Assembly: GCF_002019695.1 (NCBI RefSeq)
Contig: NZ_KV917376.1
Coordinates: forward strand, 1,503,037-1,567,036
Source: Evansella clarkii
GTDB lineage: Bacteria; Bacillota; Bacilli; Bacillales; Salisediminibacteriaceae
DNA: 64,000 bases
Reading direction: 5' to 3'
A program made the translations under genes and the position numbers. Of this stretch, positions 50,872 to 60,406 are shown piece after piece; the first letter of the stretch is position 1; each line of letters begins with the position of its first letter. The notes beneath the pieces are model-generated. The model was not told where the DNA came from. It searched no databases and saw only the letters and a program-made list of their open reading frames with translations.

Positions 50872-53292
50872 ATGTTTAGTAGAAAGAGGGAGTGGAAGAA
50901 CAAGGTTTTCATTTCTATGATCATTGCAGTATTAGTAGTTTCGATGCTGATTACTGGTCTGGGAGCTTCTATCTCTGCCGAACCAGAACCAGGAGAACCG
51001 ATCCAGCCAGAGGAAGAGGTTGAAGTTGTCACGTTGCACGGGATGAATGACGAAGCGGCTGAAAAAATTGTGGAGCTTGGCATCGATATTTCAGCGGTGT
51101 TTGAGCATGATGGAGAAATTGAGGTAGAAGCTGTCGTTACTCCATCAGAAATCGAAATGTTAGAAGGATTAGGTCTTGAAGTAAAAGAGGCGGTATGGGT
51201 AGAGCAGGAAGAATTTTCTGCAAAAGATGAAGGGGAATCGTTTGGCATTCAGTCTGTACATTCAGCGGATAATGTGCAAATCTTACGTGCAGACCATTAT
51301 ACAAACCAGGCTGCAACCTTCCTTTATGTTGAAGCAAAGTCTGACGTTGGAGCATCAGCTGGGACTACTCTGACTGCAAGCTGGGAAGAAAACGGAGAGG
51401 AAAGAACAGCAATACTTAGTCGTCGTACGGATTATGGTGAATACTTATACCACTGGTTTGAACTGACGGTAGACGAAGTGCCTGAGACCGTTAATATTGA
51501 AAGTAACCAGGGTGGTTCAGCAACCAGTGAAGTAACAGAGTGGTTAGGGGACAATAGAGAGCCTAAAGATTATTATGTTACTGAATTTGTTGACTCTTAT
51601 ATGACGCCAACAGAAATGGATGAGCGCATGGATCAATTAGCAGAGGAATTCCCGGAGCTTGTGGATATCGTTGAATTACCGCATAAAACAAATGGTTACC
51701 GGCGTCATGCACAGGCAACAATGGGAACGCTTACAAACAACGCGGTCGTTGTAACATCCACTGCCTGGGGCCATGAAGGGGGAAATGATTTAACTGTTGA
51801 ATTTGTTGACCCAGCTACAGAAAACGCGCCATTAGAAGTTTCTGTGGATGGTGACACTATTACTGTTCAATTAGCTACAAATTCTTCCGGGGACACAATT
51901 AGTACTGCCCGGCAGGTTGTTGATGCATTAAATGCTGAGGCAGGCGAACTGGTTTCTGCAAATACGTACCGTGGTAATTCAGGGGGAGGAACTGCTCTAA
52001 CTTGGGAAGCGAATTTAACCGATAACTTAAGCGCTCCTGATTATGTTTCCCGTGAACCGGCTACAGTAAGAATGCTGAGTATAGGTAAAACTCGGGACGG
52101 TTCTAAACCAGCTGTTTTAGGATACGCTAAAGAGCACCCCCGTGAGTGGGTAACGTCACTAGTAACGATCGAAGCAGCTGAACGCCTGCTCAGAAACTAT
52201 GAGCATGACGAAGACACCAGAAAATTAGTAGACAATCTGGAGATACTTATCATTCCTATTGTGAATCCAGATGGAACGAACTATAGTTTTTATGACCGTA
52301 ACATGCAGCGAAGGAATATGACGAATTATTGCGGCCCGACTGAAGCAAATGACCCTGGAGCGAGAGGCAACTGGGGTGTTGACTTAAACCGTAACCATAC
52401 AGTGGGTACTATCTGGGATGGGTATGTAGGTGCGTCAACGAGCTGTACAAGCGACACTTTCGCAGGCCCGGAGCCGCACTCTGAGCCTGAAGCGCGTAAC
52501 CTTGCCTGGATTGCGGATGAATATGATAATCTGACATTTGCCATGAATATTCATAGTCACGGTGGATACTTCCTATGGTCCCCAGGTGCTTATGATACGA
52601 ATCGTGTAACGCTCCCTAGACCAACTGCCGGGGAAGAAGAATACTACTGGCAGTCCTCTGAGCACATTTTAAATCGAATTCAGGATCACCGTGGTACAGT
52701 TATCCGCCCTACGAGAACAGGTCCTATTCCTGATGTTTTATATTCAGCAGCAGGTAACTCCGGAGACTTCTTCTGGTATGAACATGGTGTTTATACCTGG
52801 AATTTCGAGGTTGGAGCTCAGTTATGGGATGGAAGCAGATGGATAGCTACTGGTTTCCAGCCAGACTATGAATCAGAAGGACATGACCAGGCGATGGAGT
52901 TCGCTAACGGTTTAATTGGTATGTTCGAAGTTGCATATGAACACGCAATGAACGATACAAGACCAAAATCAAAAGCAGTACCTGGCAGTGGAAGATACTC
53001 TGAACCTGTAGAAGTAGCATTTGAAACAAGTGAGCCTGCTACTATCTACTACACCTTAGATGGCAGCCGTCCTACTTTTGATTCACCAACCCTTCAGTTA
53101 GCTGGAGTTCGTGAATCAGCAGAGACACTGCTCATTGAGGAAACGACAACGATTAAATTCTTCTCCGTAGATGTAGCTGGTAACGTGGAAAAGAATTATA
53201 AGCCAGACGGAAACGGCCGAAACTACAACTCTGTAACCATCCAAATTGGTGATGACTCTCACCCAGGAAAAGGCAGAGGCCGAGGGAAATAA
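50872..53292 (+). CDS. Secreted M14-family zinc carboxypeptidase
   Basis: An 806-aa secreted protein. A signal peptide (FISMIIAVLVVSMLITGLGASISAE) is followed by an acidic N-terminal part. The M14 core carries HPREW (Zn ligands His422 and Glu425), NPDGTNYS, NRNH, IHSHGG (Zn ligand His561) and the catalytic Glu646 in WNFEVG. An inserted segment of about 105 residues (TSTAWGHEGGNDLTVEF to NLTDNLSAPDY) interrupts the start of the core. A C-terminal beta domain (PATIYYTLDGSRPT) resembles chitobiase-type carbohydrate or wall modules, and the end is Gly/Arg-rich. AGGAGGTG makes ATG 50872 the start. Confidence 0.9.
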   Translation: MFSRKREWKNKVFISMIIAVLVVSMLITGLGASISAEPEPGEPIQPEEEVEVVTLHGMNDEAAEKIVELGIDISAVFEHDGEIEVEAVVTPSEIEMLEGLGLEVKEAVWVEQEEFSAKDEGESFGIQSVHSADNVQILRADHYTNQAATFLYVEAKSDVGASAGTTLTASWEENGEERTAILSRRTDYGEYLYHWFELTVDEVPETVNIESNQGGSATSEVTEWLGDNREPKDYYVTEFVDSYMTPTEMDERMDQLAEEFPELVDIVELPHKTNGYRRHAQATMGTLTNNAVVVTSTAWGHEGGNDLTVEFVDPATENAPLEVSVDGDTITVQLATNSSGDTISTARQVVDALNAEAGELVSANTYRGNSGGGTALTWEANLTDNLSAPDYVSREPATVRMLSIGKTRDGSKPAVLGYAKEHPREWVTSLVTIEAAERLLRNYEHDEDTRKLVDNLEILIIPIVNPDGTNYSFYDRNMQRRNMTNYCGPTEANDPGARGNWGVDLNRNHTVGTIWDGYVGASTSCTSDTFAGPEPHSEPEARNLAWIADEYDNLTFAMNIHSHGGYFLWSPGAYDTNRVTLPRPTAGEEEYYWQSSEHILNRIQDHRGTVIRPTRTGPIPDVLYSAAGNSGDFFWYEHGVYTWNFEVGAQLWDGSRWIATGFQPDYESEGHDQAMEFANGLIGMFEVAYEHAMNDTRPKSKAVPGSGRYSEPVEVAFETSEPATIYYTLDGSRPTFDSPTLQLAGVRESAETLLIEETTTIKFFSVDVAGNVEKNYKPDGNGRNYNSVTIQIGDDSHPGKGRGRGK

Positions 53293-53293
53293 T

Positions 53294-53345
53294 TGGTGCC
53301 TGTCACCACCCGAATAATCTTGTTTCACGGCAATTGTTTCACGGT
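53294..53345 (+). repeat. REP-like repeat copy 9
   Basis: TTGGTGCCTGTCACCACCCG, AATAATCTT, TTGTTTCACGG and TTGTTTCACGG. It begins two bases after the peptidase stop and is followed by a terminator. Confidence 0.9.
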
Positions 53346-53353
53346 GGCAGGAT

Positions 53354-53387
53354 GCGAGGACCCTTATTTAAGGGTTCTTGCTTTTTT
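53354..53387 (+). terminator. Terminator after the M14 peptidase gene
   Basis: GCGAGGACCCTTA pairs with TAAGGGTTCTTGC, followed by TTTTTTT. Confidence 0.85.
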
Positions 53388-53665
53388 TATTGGAACAAGT
53401 TTAGTTGTAAAAATAATAAGAAAATTGTAAATTGGTGTTACTAGCGGGTGGAGTTTATTTTGGCATAGAGGAGGGGGGAGGTTCAGCGAGCTGAAAAGGC
53501 AGGATGCCGGAAGCGAGTATGGGCTGAAAAGCCAGCTAAGTTTCTCCATGCACCTGGCCGTATAGCAATGGAATTTTCAACTCGGCTAAATAGTATCGAA
53601 AAGCGGGCACTTTTATTTTTCCAGCAGACAAATAACCAGTAATCTCAGAAGAAAGGAGATTGGGT

Positions 53666-55021
53666 ATGTACTCAATTATGATTCTCTTATATTTAGTCGT
53701 CGTAGTGGCTATTGGGGTTTTCTTTAAAACGAAAGTGAAAAATATGGAAGACTTTGCGTTAGCGGGAAGGAATCTGAACACCCCGGTTTTATTAGGAACT
53801 TTGTTTGCTACATATATTGGCGGAGCGACGGTCGTTGGCTGGACCGGAAGCTTTTACTCCCTCGGCATTGATTGGTGGTTTAGCGGTGTTGGGGCTCTCT
53901 TAGGGATAGTGGCTGCAACTTTTCTTGCTGAAAAATTCAGGGATTCCGAGCAGTTTACCGTGCCGGATATGCTCGCACTAAGGTACAACAACAGCACCCG
54001 CTTTGTGAGCTCATTCATGATTATTATAGGGGATATTGCCATAGTAACGGTGCAGATCCTTGCTATGACCGGTATATTGGTTTCCTTTACTGACATTGAC
54101 AGAATGCCGGCTATGATAATCAGTATTATATCGTTTACGTTGATTTCTCTTTTTGGCGGAATGAAAGGGGTAGCTTTCACCGATACGCTGCAGGCAGTGC
54201 TCATTCTCGCAGGATTGATTGCCGGAGTTGGTTTCGTATTTAATCTGGGAGGCGGTCCCGGAGAAGTATTTGGCGGGCTTCCGGAAGGATATTTCACTCC
54301 TCTCACGGATGTGACAGTGCTCGGTGCTATTGGTATGGCGATTGCTGCATTCGGAACGACTGCCGTTTCTCAGTCGATGATTTTCTCCCGTGTTTTCTCC
54401 GCAAAAGATTCCAAAACGGCAAAACGGGGGTTAGTGCTGCTGATCCCTCTGTCTCTGATAGGTTACGGTCTGGTCGCTCTAGTAGGCTTTAGCGGCCGGT
54501 CCCTTTTAGGAGGAGATATCACTCCGGACGAGGTTTTTGCTACTGTCATTACAAACTTAATGCCTCCGTTTATTGGCGGGGTTTTAATTGCTGTCATTAT
54601 CGCTGCGATTGTCACATCAACCAATTCAATATTATTAAGTTCTAGTATAAATTTAACCCGGGATTTCTATCAGCAGCTTGTAAAGCGTGAATTGACAAGT
54701 AAAGAGATGATGAGAGCAGGACAATTATCCGTAGTTGTTTTTGCGGCACTGGCATTTACTCTTGCTGTTCTGATGCCAGACATCGTTACTGCAATCGTGT
54801 TTGCCTATACGATGTACAGTGCAAGTCTGCTCGTTCCGTTATATGCTGGCTATCTATGGAAAGGTGCAACAGCTGCCGCCGGTACTTCCGGAGTAATCGG
54901 GGGCGGGGGAACAGCTTTGCTATGGTATTTGCTGAACGAACCATTCGGTATACCGTCGATGATTCCAGCTATTATCGTGTCGCTGGCCCTCGTGATAGGA
55001 GTGAGTAAGTTTACCAGGTAG
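53666..55021 (+). CDS. Sodium:solute symporter (SSS family)
   Basis: A 451-aa membrane protein with about 12-13 helices. Family marks are FALAGRNLNTPVLLGTLFATYIGGATVVGWTG, the central GGMKGVAFTDTLQ and STNSILLSSSINLTRDFY. It takes up an organic solute with sodium. ATG 53666 follows GAAAGGAGA by 7 bases; TTG 53660 is an alternative without a good spacing. It stands alone, with a REP-like repeat and a terminator after it. The substrate cannot be told. Confidence 0.9.
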   Translation: MYSIMILLYLVVVVAIGVFFKTKVKNMEDFALAGRNLNTPVLLGTLFATYIGGATVVGWTGSFYSLGIDWWFSGVGALLGIVAATFLAEKFRDSEQFTVPDMLALRYNNSTRFVSSFMIIIGDIAIVTVQILAMTGILVSFTDIDRMPAMIISIISFTLISLFGGMKGVAFTDTLQAVLILAGLIAGVGFVFNLGGGPGEVFGGLPEGYFTPLTDVTVLGAIGMAIAAFGTTAVSQSMIFSRVFSAKDSKTAKRGLVLLIPLSLIGYGLVALVGFSGRSLLGGDITPDEVFATVITNLMPPFIGGVLIAVIIAAIVTSTNSILLSSSINLTRDFYQQLVKRELTSKEMMRAGQLSVVVFAALAFTLAVLMPDIVTAIVFAYTMYSASLLVPLYAGYLWKGATAAAGTSGVIGGGGTALLWYLLNEPFGIPSMIPAIIVSLALVIGVSKFTR

Positions 55022-55023
55022 TG

Positions 55024-55066
55024 TTCGGGTGGTGCCTGTCACCGCCCGAAAAATCTTGTTTCACGG
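55024..55066 (+). repeat. REP-like repeat copy 10 (short)
   Basis: TTCGGGTGGTGCCTGTCACCGCCCG is present as arms CGGGTGGTG and CACCGCCCG, then AAAAATCTT and one TTGTTTCACGG box. It begins two bases after the symporter stop. Confidence 0.85.
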
Positions 55067-55089
55067 AGATAATAATTTGTGAATGACGG

Positions 55090-55127
55090 AGCAGGTGCAC
55101 TTTTATAAGAGTGCCTGCTCTTTTTTA
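55090..55127 (+). terminator. Terminator after the symporter gene
   Basis: GAGCAGGTGCACTT pairs imperfectly with AAGAGTGCCTGCTC, followed by TTTTTT. It shares AGAGTGCCTGCT with the terminator at 42990. Confidence 0.8.
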
Positions 55128-55332
55128 TTGAAGTTGTGGTGACTTAGAGAAGCTGAAGCGGATGAGATTTACAACCGAGATAAGAGCCAAAAACTTTATC
55201 AGAAAAAAGTAAGAACTGTTGATTTTTTCAGATAATTTAGTAAAATGGACGGACAGAGTTTGAGGGATGGGGATTTGCAACAAATGTGAATGGGCATCCT
55301 AAGAAGTTGATACTAAGAAATGGGGAGAGTTT

Positions 55333-56724
55333 ATGCTTGCTGCATATGAAGAAGTCATAAGTGAATTGAAGGGTGTGCTATTAAATAATCAGGTAAAGAC
55401 AAATGAGTCGACGCTGGAACAGCATGGAGGGGACGAATCATATCATTCCAGGAGTCTGCCTGATTGTGTTGTTTTTCCCGAGACTACCGGGGACGTACAG
55501 CAGATTGTGAAAATTGCTGATAAATACAATATTCCCGTTATTCCATATGGACGGGGGACAAGCCTTGAGGGGCATGTTATTCCTTATGGTGGCGGAATTA
55601 CAATTGATTTTTCGTTAATGAATAAAGTGCTTGAGGTAAGAGAAGAGGATTTTTTAGTAAGGGTACAGCCGGGGGTAACGCGCTCCCAGTTAAATAAAGA
55701 GCTGAAGAAATACGGGCTGTTTTTTTCCGTGGATCCGGGAGCGGACGCGACTCTCGGGGGGATGGCCGCTACAAATGCCAGCGGGACAACTTCAGTTAAA
55801 TACGGTGTTATGCGGGATCAGGTGCGGGACTTAGAGGTCGTTCTAGCTGACGGGACCATCATGAACACGGGGAATCTGGCAGAAAAATCATCTTCCGGTT
55901 ATCACCTCAACGGACTTTTTACCGGGTCGGAAGGGACGCTTGGCTGTTTCACCGAACTCACTTTGCGTGTCTATGGAATCCCTGAGGTGGCCATGGCGGC
56001 GAGAGTGTCGTTCCCTGAAATATCAGACGCGGTTAAGGCGGTAGTTAATATTTTACAGGCCGGCATCGACATTGCCAGGGTGGAGCTGGTGGATGAACCT
56101 TCTATGAAACAAGTAAACAAGCATATGCAGACTTCGTACATAGAGAAGCCTACTTTGTTTCTGGAGTTTCATGGAAATGAAGCTGGTCTAAAGGAAGACG
56201 TAGAATTCATGAGGGCGATTGCGGAAGAAAATAACTGTGAAAAAATTGATTTTGAGTTAGACAATGCAGCCAGAAATCAATTATGGGAAGCCCGCCACAA
56301 TCTTGCTTACGCTTACGTTCATGGTTTTCCAGGCAGGAAATTGATGGTTACCGACGTATGTCTGCCTATCTCAGGACTGGCGGGAGCAGTAGAACATGCA
56401 AGGAAGCAACTGGATGAGCTGCAGTTAATCGGTGGTATTGTGGGCCACGTTGGAGACGGGAACTTTCACGTACTGCTGATGATTGATTTAGCGAATAAGG
56501 AAGAGCTGGAAAGAGCGGAGGAGCTTAACGAGAGAATTGTAATGTATGCTCTTGAGCGAGGAGGGACATGTACAGGAGAACATGGTGTAGGTGTTGGAAA
56601 ACAAAAGTATCAGGAAAAAGAGCACGGCCTGGCCTTAGCAGTTATGAAGAACCTGAAGCTGGCACTAGATCCAAAAGGGATAATGAACCCGAATAAAATC
56701 GTGAATACAAGAACAGAGGGGTGA
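55333..56724 (+). CDS. GlcD/D-lactate-dehydrogenase-type FAD-linked oxidase
   Basis: A 463-aa flavoprotein. The FAD_binding_4 domain shows PVIPYGRGTSLEGHVIPYGGGITIDFSLMN, the signature of this family, and GGMAATNASGTTSVKYGVMRD. The C-terminal FAD-oxidase domain ends with CTGEHGVGVGKQKY. These enzymes oxidise 2-hydroxyacids such as glycolate or D-lactate. GGGGAGAG precedes ATG 55333. It is followed after four bases by a BASS-family carrier gene, which may import or export the 2-hydroxy- or 2-oxoacid. Confidence 0.9.
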   Translation: MLAAYEEVISELKGVLLNNQVKTNESTLEQHGGDESYHSRSLPDCVVFPETTGDVQQIVKIADKYNIPVIPYGRGTSLEGHVIPYGGGITIDFSLMNKVLEVREEDFLVRVQPGVTRSQLNKELKKYGLFFSVDPGADATLGGMAATNASGTTSVKYGVMRDQVRDLEVVLADGTIMNTGNLAEKSSSGYHLNGLFTGSEGTLGCFTELTLRVYGIPEVAMAARVSFPEISDAVKAVVNILQAGIDIARVELVDEPSMKQVNKHMQTSYIEKPTLFLEFHGNEAGLKEDVEFMRAIAEENNCEKIDFELDNAARNQLWEARHNLAYAYVHGFPGRKLMVTDVCLPISGLAGAVEHARKQLDELQLIGGIVGHVGDGNFHVLLMIDLANKEELERAEELNERIVMYALERGGTCTGEHGVGVGKQKYQEKEHGLALAVMKNLKLALDPKGIMNPNKIVNTRTEG

Positions 56725-56728
56725 TATC

Positions 56729-57691
56729 ATGAAATTTCTTGAAGTAATCAGTTCGGCAGCAGGTAAGTATTTCGCTATTTTTGTTATTTTAACGGCGGCC
56801 GCAGCCTTTATGATGCCGGCTCCCTTCTTAGTCTTCGGACCTTATATTACTATTTTATTAGGAATAGTTATGTTTGGAATGGGGCTTACATTAAAAGCAG
56901 TTGATTTTAAGATCATTTTGAAGAATCCTGTTCCAGTAATAATTGGCGTTGGAGCCCAATTTGTCATTATGCCTTTAGCAGCATTTGCCATTGCCTATAT
57001 GATGAGTTTACCGCCGGAGCTTGCGGCAGGACTCGTCCTGCTAGGATCGGTCCCTGGTGGTACAGCTTCAAACGTAATGGTTTATCTGGCAAAGGGGAAT
57101 TTACCGCTGTCCATTGCAATGACCTCGCTTTCCACTATGTTAGCACCAATTACGACACCTGTTATCTTGCTTTTACTGGCCGGACAGTGGCTGCCTGTTG
57201 ATGCTGCAGCGATGTTCATGTCCATCGTGCAGGTAATTATTGTACCGATTTTGTTAGGCTTGATGATTCGCCGCTTTTTTACACAAACAGTGGAAAAATC
57301 GATCAAGGTTATCCCACTCATTTCTGTAGTGGCTATCATTATTATTGTAGCAACAGTAGTAGCGGGAAATGTGGAAAATATCGCTTCTGCAGGGATGTTG
57401 ATTTTCACTGCAACAGTTCTTCATAATGGATTCGGGCTTTTGCTTGGATACCTTACCGCAGCAGCTTTAAAACTGGACGAGCCTGCACGCAGGGCAATAT
57501 CCCTGGAAGTGGGAATGCAAAACTCCGGACTCGGGGTTGCTCTGGCAACTGCCCATTTTGGACCACTTGCCGCCTTGCCAAGCGTGGCCGGAGCAGTATG
57601 GCACAATATCTCAGGGCCGATTTTAGCAACATTCTGGGCAAAGAAACCAGTGAAGCCAGCTGAAGGGGATGAAGGTCGCAGGGCTGTTTGA
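56729..57691 (+). CDS. BASS-family sodium symporter (PanS-like)
   Basis: A 320-aa membrane protein with about ten helices of the bile acid:sodium symporter superfamily. It has VLLGSVPGGTASNVMVYLAKGN, the family signature, and EVGMQNSGLGVALA. Members carry bile acids, pantothenate precursors, 2-oxoacids and others. GAGGGGTG precedes ATG 56729, four bases after the oxidase gene, so the pair forms an operon. Confidence 0.9.
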   Translation: MKFLEVISSAAGKYFAIFVILTAAAAFMMPAPFLVFGPYITILLGIVMFGMGLTLKAVDFKIILKNPVPVIIGVGAQFVIMPLAAFAIAYMMSLPPELAAGLVLLGSVPGGTASNVMVYLAKGNLPLSIAMTSLSTMLAPITTPVILLLLAGQWLPVDAAAMFMSIVQVIIVPILLGLMIRRFFTQTVEKSIKVIPLISVVAIIIIVATVVAGNVENIASAGMLIFTATVLHNGFGLLLGYLTAAALKLDEPARRAISLEVGMQNSGLGVALATAHFGPLAALPSVAGAVWHNISGPILATFWAKKPVKPAEGDEGRRAV

Positions 57692-57754
57692 ATGGTGCCT
57701 GAATGGTGCCTGTCACCGCCCGAAAAATCTTGTTTCACGGCAATTGTTTCACGG
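57692..57754 (+). repeat. REP-like repeat copy 11, with duplicated head
   Basis: AATGGTGCCTG occurs twice, then TCACCGCCCG, AAAAATCTT, TTGTTTCACGG and TTGTTTCACGG. It begins at the base after the BASS carrier stop. Confidence 0.9.
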
Positions 57755-57772
57755 TGGTCAAACGGGTAACAG

Positions 57773-57804
57773 AAAAAACAGACGGCCTGTGTGCCGTCTG
57801 TTTT
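57773..57804. terminator. Bidirectional terminator between convergent genes
   Basis: AAAACAGACGGC pairs with GCCGTCTGTTTT around CTGTGT. It can serve both the BASS operon and the yfmS-like gene. Confidence 0.88.
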
Positions 57805-57808
57805 CTGT

Positions 57809-58672
57809 TTAGTCTTCTTTTTTGAGTTGTTGTTCTGCCATTTTGGACAGCTGCTCAGCGTTTGCGCTGATCTCCTGTGCGGTGGCGGAAATCTGCTGGA
57901 TGGCTGCTGCCTGTGAGTCAGTTAATTCGTTCACCTGTTCGAAGGAATTGTTTAGTTCCTGGATCATAAGCTGCATTTTTTTCGTGATTTCATCGATCTG
58001 TCCTACGTTTTCTTTCGAAGAGCTGGCAAGTTTACGTACTTCCTCAGCTACTACCGAGAAGCCCCGTCCTGCATCGCCCGCGCGCGCAGCTTCAATAGAA
58101 GCGTTAAGCCCGAGAAGGTTACTTTGCTCAGATATATGTTTTACCGATACAGAGATGTTGTCGATTTCTTTTGTGCCCTCATTAACCTGGGTAACCTGGT
58201 CAGCGATGCTTTTCATTCTGTCAGCTAAGTCTGTAACAGAAGAAGAGATATCGCTGATTGTGGCGCTTGTCTGTTCCACCACTGCGGAGAGGCTTTCGGC
58301 TACTTCAAAAAGCTTGTTTGATTTTTCCATGCTTGTACCGATGCCTACGCCGCCTATAACAACATTATCTTCATTAAAAATAGGAGTCGCTTTTGCCACC
58401 AGAGGGAAGCCAAACAATTCTTTTGGTACAAAATCAGTTTTTGCTTTTCCTTCTCTGATCGCTTGTGTAATAATATCTCCTTCCTGAAGAGGGTCACCTT
58501 GTTTTACGTTAAGGGAAAAAGTTTTTGCCGGGATGTTTATTAAAAGTTTTTCTGTATCATAAACCCCGATGGTAATGTCGTCCTGCACGAGCTCATTTAA
58601 AAAAGGAGCGATCTGAACAAAAGAAGCTAGCAATGGGTGAGTCGTTTCTAATTCTGGAATAATCGTTGTCAT
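57809..58672 (-). CDS. yfmS: Soluble chemoreceptor, YfmS-like
   Basis: A 287-aa receptor without membrane helices. The first 130 residues are a sensor part ([20 protein letters not shown], then [25 protein letters not shown]). The rest is a short signalling domain with the tip [28 protein letters not shown] 58672 is chosen because AGAGGAAAC lies just upstream; ATG 58690 is a poor alternative. It follows the aldehyde dehydrogenase gene, the order I know from B. subtilis yfmT-yfmS. It may couple chemotaxis to the metabolism of the dehydrogenase substrate. Confidence 0.88.
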   Translation of the reverse strand: MTTIIPELETTHPLLASFVQIAPFLNELVQDDITIGVYDTEKLLINIPAKTFSLNVKQGDPLQEGDIITQAIREGKAKTDFVPKELFGFPLVAKATPIFNEDNVVIGGVGIGTSMEKSNKLFEVAESLSAVVEQTSATISDISSSVTDLADRMKSIADQVTQVNEGTKEIDNISVSVKHISEQSNLLGLNASIEAARAGDAGRGFSVVAEEVRKLASSSKENVGQIDEITKKMQLMIQELNNSFEQVNELTDSQAAAIQQISATAQEISANAEQLSKMAEQQLKKED

Positions 58673-58690
58673 AGTTGTTTCCTCTCTCAT

Positions 58691-60148
58691 TTAGTATGGG
58701 AATGTCCGCTTGGTGTGATTTACGGAAATCCATTTCATTGTTGTGAACTCATCGAGGCTCCATTCGCCATTCAGACGGCCGATACCCGAATTTTTCTCAC
58801 CGCCAAAAGCAACAATAGGCTCATCATTAATCGTAATATCATTTACGTGAATCATGCCGGTTTCCACCTGCTGTGCCAGCTGCACTCCACGGTCAACGCT
58901 TCCCGTATGCACCGCGCCGCTTAAGCCGAATGTCGTGTTATTCGCCAGCTCAATTGCTTCTTCATCTGAATCAAAAGGCATAACGCTTACTACAGGGCCG
59001 AATAGTTCTTCCTGTGCCACACACATGTCTGGGCTTACATCAGTCAGTATTGTTGGATGGACGAGGTTGCCGGTTATTTCACCTTTTAACAGAGGAACTG
59101 CTCCTTCAGATATTCCCTGGTCAATCAGTCTGGCTAACGTGGATGCCTGACGTTCATTCATCACAGGACCGATAATTGTGTCCGGATCTTTCGGGTCGCC
59201 TACTTTCAGGGAGGAGACCTTTTCTTTATATTTGCGGTTAAACTCTTCATAAAGGGAACGGTGAACTAAAATTCTGTTCGCCGACATACAGATTTGCCCC
59301 TGATGTGTAAACCGGCTGAATGTGGCTGCTTCTACAGCATAGTCAAGATCTGCATCATCAAGGATAATAAGAGCACTGTTTCCGCCAAGCTCAAGGAGCG
59401 GCTTTTTAAAATTCTCAATCGCTTTCACGCCGATATAGCGTCCAACTGCAGTGGAGCCAGTGAAAGAGATAATTTCCGGAATAGGGTGTGTTACAAAGTC
59501 ATCGCCAATTTCCTCAATATCTGTGACAACAACGTTAATAACACCTTTTGGAACCCCAGCCTCTTCAAAAATCTTTGCGAGTAAAGTTCCGCCGGTGATT
59601 GGTGTTTGTTCATGAGGCTTTAACACCACGCTGTTGCCGGCGCCAATTGCAGGGGCAACTGATTTCATTGACAGGAAAAACGGGAAGTTAAACGGGCTGA
59701 TTACGCCTACAACTCCAACCGGCTTTCTGTACAGTCTGTTTTCTTTTCCGTCGACAGGGGAGGGAAGAATTTTTCCTTCCATTCTCAGCGGATAGGTTGC
59801 AGCTTCTTTAATAATATCGATGACAAGGCCAATCTCGAAATTGGCCTTCAAACGTGTGCCGCCAAGTTCTTCAATAATAATAGAAGTAATATCTTCTCTG
59901 TTTTGCTCTACATAAACAGCCGCTTTTTCAAGGATGTCCCGTCTTCTGTACGGGTTTACTTTATCCCATTCGCGCTGCCCAAGCTTTGCACTTTTATAAG
60001 CCTGATCCAGATCGCTTTTACTGGCCATCTTAAACTCAGTGAGCGTCTCCCCGTTGTATGGATTCAGGTCAGCTAATGTCCGGGAGCTGTTCCCGTCCAT
60101 CCATTCACCATTTATAAAATTCTTGCTTAAAGTCTTGTAACTTATCAA
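58691..60148 (-). CDS. yfmT: Aldehyde dehydrogenase, YfmT-like (vanillin/benzaldehyde type)
   Basis: A 485-aa NAD-dependent aldehyde dehydrogenase. Catalytic Glu253 lies in LELGGNS and Cys287 in HQGQICMSANRI; EELFGPVVSVMPF is typical of the family. The TTG at 60148 is chosen because AGAGGTG lies 6 bases upstream and the length then equals that of YfmT as I remember it; the open frame upstream runs through a REP-like repeat. The downstream chemoreceptor pair supports a YfmT assignment, an enzyme reported for vanillin oxidation. Confidence 0.88.
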   Translation of the reverse strand: MISYKTLSKNFINGEWMDGNSSRTLADLNPYNGETLTEFKMASKSDLDQAYKSAKLGQREWDKVNPYRRRDILEKAAVYVEQNREDITSIIIEELGGTRLKANFEIGLVIDIIKEAATYPLRMEGKILPSPVDGKENRLYRKPVGVVGVISPFNFPFFLSMKSVAPAIGAGNSVVLKPHEQTPITGGTLLAKIFEEAGVPKGVINVVVTDIEEIGDDFVTHPIPEIISFTGSTAVGRYIGVKAIENFKKPLLELGGNSALIILDDADLDYAVEAATFSRFTHQGQICMSANRILVHRSLYEEFNRKYKEKVSSLKVGDPKDPDTIIGPVMNERQASTLARLIDQGISEGAVPLLKGEITGNLVHPTILTDVSPDMCVAQEELFGPVVSVMPFDSDEEAIELANNTTFGLSGAVHTGSVDRGVQLAQQVETGMIHVNDITINDEPIVAFGGEKNSGIGRLNGEWSLDEFTTMKWISVNHTKRTFPY

Positions 60149-60239
60149 TTCTTTCACCTCTTCTGGAAATTTACTGCATACTTGTATTATATCGGCAGAA
60201 AGGGACGAGGAGTTTAGTGCGGTGCCATGCTTTTGGGTT

Positions 60240-60294
60240 CGGGTGGTGACAGGCACCACCCGAAAAATCTTGTTTCACGGCAATTGTTTCACGG
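60240..60294 (+). repeat. REP-like repeat copy 12, inverted centre
   Basis: Same arms but the centre reads GGTGACAGGCACC, the reverse complement of the usual GGTGCCTGTCACC, while the AAAAATCTT and two TTGTTTCACGG boxes keep plus orientation. It lies between divergent genes, not at a 3' end. Confidence 0.88.
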
Positions 60295-60406
60295 TGCTAA
60301 AATCGAAAAGCAGGAAACTTATCTTTTAAAGAGAATACAGTTTATGGAACTTAAATGGGTTGCTCGACCAGATAATACTGCTGCGAAAAAAGAAGGGGTT
60401 GTTAAA

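Noticed and set aside
60149..60259. Longer aldehyde dehydrogenase starting at 60259
   Set aside because: The extra 37 codons start within REP-like copy 12 and have no ribosome site; TTG 60148 has AGAGGTG at correct distance and gives the usual family length.
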